The notes beneath the pieces were generated by a model. The model did no database searches and had not been told where the DNA came from. It saw only the letters and a list, made by a program, of their open reading frames with translations. Source: an uncultured Collinsella sp. (GTDB lineage Bacteria > Actinomycetota > Coriobacteriia > Coriobacteriales > Coriobacteriaceae). Taken from it: a stretch of 33,137 bases of DNA. Below, one piece after another: positions 30,921-33,137 of this stretch (position 1 is the stretch's first letter; every line of letters starts with the position of its first letter). Both the position numbers and the translations under genes were made by a program. The DNA is taken from positions 1 to 33,137 of the forward strand of contig UQWK01000022.1 of assembly GCA_900544725.1 (NCBI GenBank), in the 5' to 3' direction.

Positions 30921-32024
30921 ATGAAGTTCACCGTCAGCCAGAGCTCGCTTACGCAAGCCATCGGCGTCGTTATGAAAGGCGTCGCTTCGGCATCCACCCT
31001 CCCCATTCTGTCGGGCGTGCTCGTTAAGGCACAAGACGGCATCTTGGAATTCCAGACCTCCAACTACACCATCTCGATTCGTCACCGCATTGCGGCTCAT
31101 GTCGAAGAGGAGGGCGAGATGGTGATTCCCTGCAAGATGCTCTCCAACATCACCAAGACCCTTCCCGATGCCCCGGTCACCTTTGAGCTGTCCGAGCGCC
31201 AGGTTTTGATTGGCTGCGAGAAGAGCTCTTTCCGCCTCAACACGCTCGATGCCAACGACTTTCCCGAGTTCCCGGCATACGCCATCGAGAGCGCCGTCGA
31301 GCTGCCGACCGATATCCTGTCCGAAATGGTAAGCCGCGTATGGCGCGTAACCTCGACTGACAAGGCCCGCCCCATCCTGGGTGGCGTGCACATGAAGGTC
31401 GAGAACAACACCGTGCGCCTGGTGGCGACCGACTCCTTCCGTCTGGCCGTGTGCGATACGCAGGTCGAGACCTCGACCCTCGAAGGTTCCTTTGAGCTCA
31501 ACGTGCCTGCCGACGCCTTCAACGACGCCCTGAACATCATGGCAAGCCAGGCGACCATCATGATCGGCGCCACCGACACCCAGGTTGTCTTTGAGGCCGG
31601 CAACACCACCTACGTGTCGCGCCGCATCGAGGGCGTATATCCCAATTACAAGCAGCTCATCCCCGATTCGTGCGTGACGAGCGTCAAGATCGACGTAGCC
31701 GCCTTTAACGCCGCCCTTAAACGTGTGGCCGTTATCGCGAGTGCCAACCCCGCTGTCAAGTTTGAGATTGACGTCGAGAACGGCCAGATGGGCCTGTCCT
31801 CCATTTCCAACGACCAGGATCTGGCGCAGGAGACGATCGATGTCGAGGCCGAGGGCGAGTCGGGCACCATCGCCTTCAACTACCACTACATCTTTGGCTG
31901 CCTCAATGCCCTGTCCAAGGAGAAGGAGATCACGCTGGAGCTCAAGAGCTATTCGCAGGCTGGCATCTTCAAGTCCTACGACAAGATCAACTACCTGTAC
32001 CTGGTCATGCCGGTACGCATCTAG
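30921..32024 (+). CDS. dnaN: DNA polymerase III beta subunit (sliding clamp)
   Basis: The protein has 367 aa, the usual length for the three-domain ring-forming clamp. It starts MKFTVSQSSLTQAIGVVMKG, contains ASASTLPILSGVLV and ATDSFRLAVCD, and ends YLVMPVRI, all typical of the family. AAAGG precedes the ATG. It is separated from dnaA by the right part of the origin and from recF by 8 nt. Confidence 0.96.
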   Translation: MKFTVSQSSLTQAIGVVMKGVASASTLPILSGVLVKAQDGILEFQTSNYTISIRHRIAAHVEEEGEMVIPCKMLSNITKTLPDAPVTFELSERQVLIGCEKSSFRLNTLDANDFPEFPAYAIESAVELPTDILSEMVSRVWRVTSTDKARPILGGVHMKVENNTVRLVATDSFRLAVCDTQVETSTLEGSFELNVPADAFNDALNIMASQATIMIGATDTQVVFEAGNTTYVSRRIEGVYPNYKQLIPDSCVTSVKIDVAAFNAALKRVAVIASANPAVKFEIDVENGQMGLSSISNDQDLAQETIDVEAEGESGTIAFNYHYIFGCLNALSKEKEITLELKSYSQAGIFKSYDKINYLYLVMPVRI

Positions 32025-32032
32025 CGTTGCCC

Positions 32033-33137
32033 ATGACCATGTTCGCACGCGATCTTTCCGTTGCGCGCTATCGCAGCTTCGACAGTTACCGCCTTGCCCT
32101 GAGCGACGGTGTGACAGTGCTCGCAGGTCCCAACGCGGCGGGAAAGACCAACCTCATAGAGGCGCTGCAGCTGCTGACGAGTGGCGCCTCGTTTAGGCAT
32201 CCGACCGCTGCCGAGCTCGTGCACGACGGCGTGGGCCCATGCAAGGTCGAGCTGAGGCTCGAAGGTGATGGGCGTGTGCTGGACATGGGACTGAGTGTGG
32301 AAGATGGCAAGCGTTCGTTTAGTCGCAACGGCAAGCGCTGTGCTGCGTCCGGCGTGCGCGGGGTACTGCCGAGCGTTCTGTTTTGCCCGGACCACCTGGA
32401 TATGGTCAAGCGGGGTGCCAGCGTGCGCCGCACCGCACTTGATGACTTTGGCGTTCAGCTGAGTGCGCGCTATGCCGATCTGGCTAGTGCCTACGGGCGC
32501 TGCGTGACCCAGCGCAACGCCCTGCTCAAGGAGACCTGGTGCTGCCGCGAGATGCTCGGCGCCTGGAACGAATCTATCGCCCGCGCCGGTTCGGCCCTGC
32601 TCGTGCATCGTCTGGCTCTGCTCGACCGACTGTCGGGCCATGTGCGCGACGCCTATGGCCGCGTGGCATCTGGCGAGCCCGCCGGTGTGTCCTATGTGTC
32701 CACGCTTGGCGACCTGCCTCGCACCGAGGATCGCGACGAGCTCAGGGGGTGGGCGTATGAGCACATGCTCTCGGCGCTCGATGAGCGCGCCGACGAGGAG
32801 ATCCGCCGCGGCGTGACGCTTGTGGGTCCGCATCGCGACGAGATTGAGTTTTCCGTCGCGGGCCGATCGGCCCGTTCATTTGCCAGCCAGGGCCAGCAGC
32901 GAACGCTGGTGCTTGCCTGGAAGGTGGCAGAGGTGGCCGTGGCGCGCGATATCCTGGGCACCGCGCCACTGCTGCTCTTGGACGACGTGATGAGCGAGCT
33001 CGACGCCGGGCGCCGAGGCGCTTTTCTGCAGCTGATCGGTGATGATATCCAGACAGTCATAACCACCACCAATCTGGGGTATTTTACCGATGACCTGCTT
33101 GATCGAGCCAAGGTGGTGAGCATGGGTGAGACGTGCT
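32033..33137 (+). CDS. recF: DNA repair/replication protein RecF (3' end outside window)
   Basis: About 368 residues are visible and the frame is still open at the window edge. Walker A GPNAAGKTNLIEAL lies near residue 32. The ABC-type signature FASQGQQRTLVLAWKVAEVA and Walker B LLLLDDVMSELD are near the visible end. RecF loads RecA onto gapped DNA with RecO and RecR. I use the ATG at 32033 (MTMFARDL), 8 nt after the dnaN stop; a second ATG 6 nt later is equally possible. Confidence 0.93.
   Translation, partial: MTMFARDLSVARYRSFDSYRLALSDGVTVLAGPNAAGKTNLIEALQLLTSGASFRHPTAAELVHDGVGPCKVELRLEGDGRVLDMGLSVEDGKRSFSRNGKRCAASGVRGVLPSVLFCPDHLDMVKRGASVRRTALDDFGVQLSARYADLASAYGRCVTQRNALLKETWCCREMLGAWNESIARAGSALLVHRLALLDRLSGHVRDAYGRVASGEPAGVSYVSTLGDLPRTEDRDELRGWAYEHMLSALDERADEEIRRGVTLVGPHRDEIEFSVAGRSARSFASQGQQRTLVLAWKVAEVAVARDILGTAPLLLLDDVMSELDAGRRGAFLQLIGDDIQTVITTTNLGYFTDDLLDRAKVVSMGETC

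Noticed and set aside
1..33137. CRISPR array, insertion sequence, prophage or toxin-antitoxin module
   Set aside because: No regularly spaced repeats, transposase, integrase, phage genes or recognisable toxin-antitoxin pair were seen; the parS repeats are too few and have a known role.

Overview
The window looks like the chromosomal replication-origin region of a GC-rich Gram-positive bacterium of the class Coriobacteriia, most likely Collinsella or a close relative. That placement is inference from gene order, base composition, an LPATG-anchored thioester/Cna-B surface protein and a PafBC-like WYL pair beside dinG. I recognise no single sequence that fixes the species. No ribosomal RNA, CRISPR array, insertion sequence or integrase was seen.

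Left part (1-8022): purB on the minus strand is followed by a gene-poor stretch (about 1469-1892) holding two copies of a palindromic repeat and an extra copy of a tRNA-Gly 3' end. Next come the intact tRNA-Gly(CCC) and an IclR-family regulator, both on the minus strand. The regulator is divergent from a four-gene catabolic operon (3043-7721): a UxaA-type dehydratase, an orphan PTS EIIC membrane domain, a TIM-barrel amidohydrolase and a DapA/KDG-type aldolase. A perfect 30-bp palindrome lies just upstream of the dehydratase start and is the obvious operator candidate. The set reads as uptake, ring-opening or hydrolysis, dehydration and aldol cleavage of an unidentified sugar acid or derivative.

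Middle part (8023-22095): a sortase-anchored thioester adhesin of 1143 residues; a minus-strand pair made of a very unusual membrane-linked M28-like protein and a small membrane protein; two overlapping WYL-domain regulators (PafB/PafC-like) that meet an exonuclease-helicase DinG tail to tail; ddl, translationally coupled to dinG; and rlmN, divergent from ddl.

Right part (22096-33137): the origin. On the minus strand run rpmH-rnpA-yidD-yidC-jag and then rsmG, three perfect parS sites, parA, parB and a small YtxH-like protein. On the plus strand run a GHKL-ATPase/winged-helix gene, dnaA, dnaN and recF (recF runs off the window). Transcription diverges from a gene-free region at 27248-27592. 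DnaA-box-like motifs lie both there and between dnaA and dnaN. Just before dnaN there is a box, a DnaA-trio-like tract and an AT-rich unwinding region. The boxes look like TTTTCAACA rather than TTATCCACA, and the DNA-recognition motif of this DnaA is altered in parallel.

The points most worth following up are the uncharacterised GHKL/winged-helix gene between the two origin halves, the divergent DnaA/box pair, the orphan-EIIC sugar-acid operon with its palindromic operator, and the M28-like protein whose domain is split by about 630 low-complexity residues.
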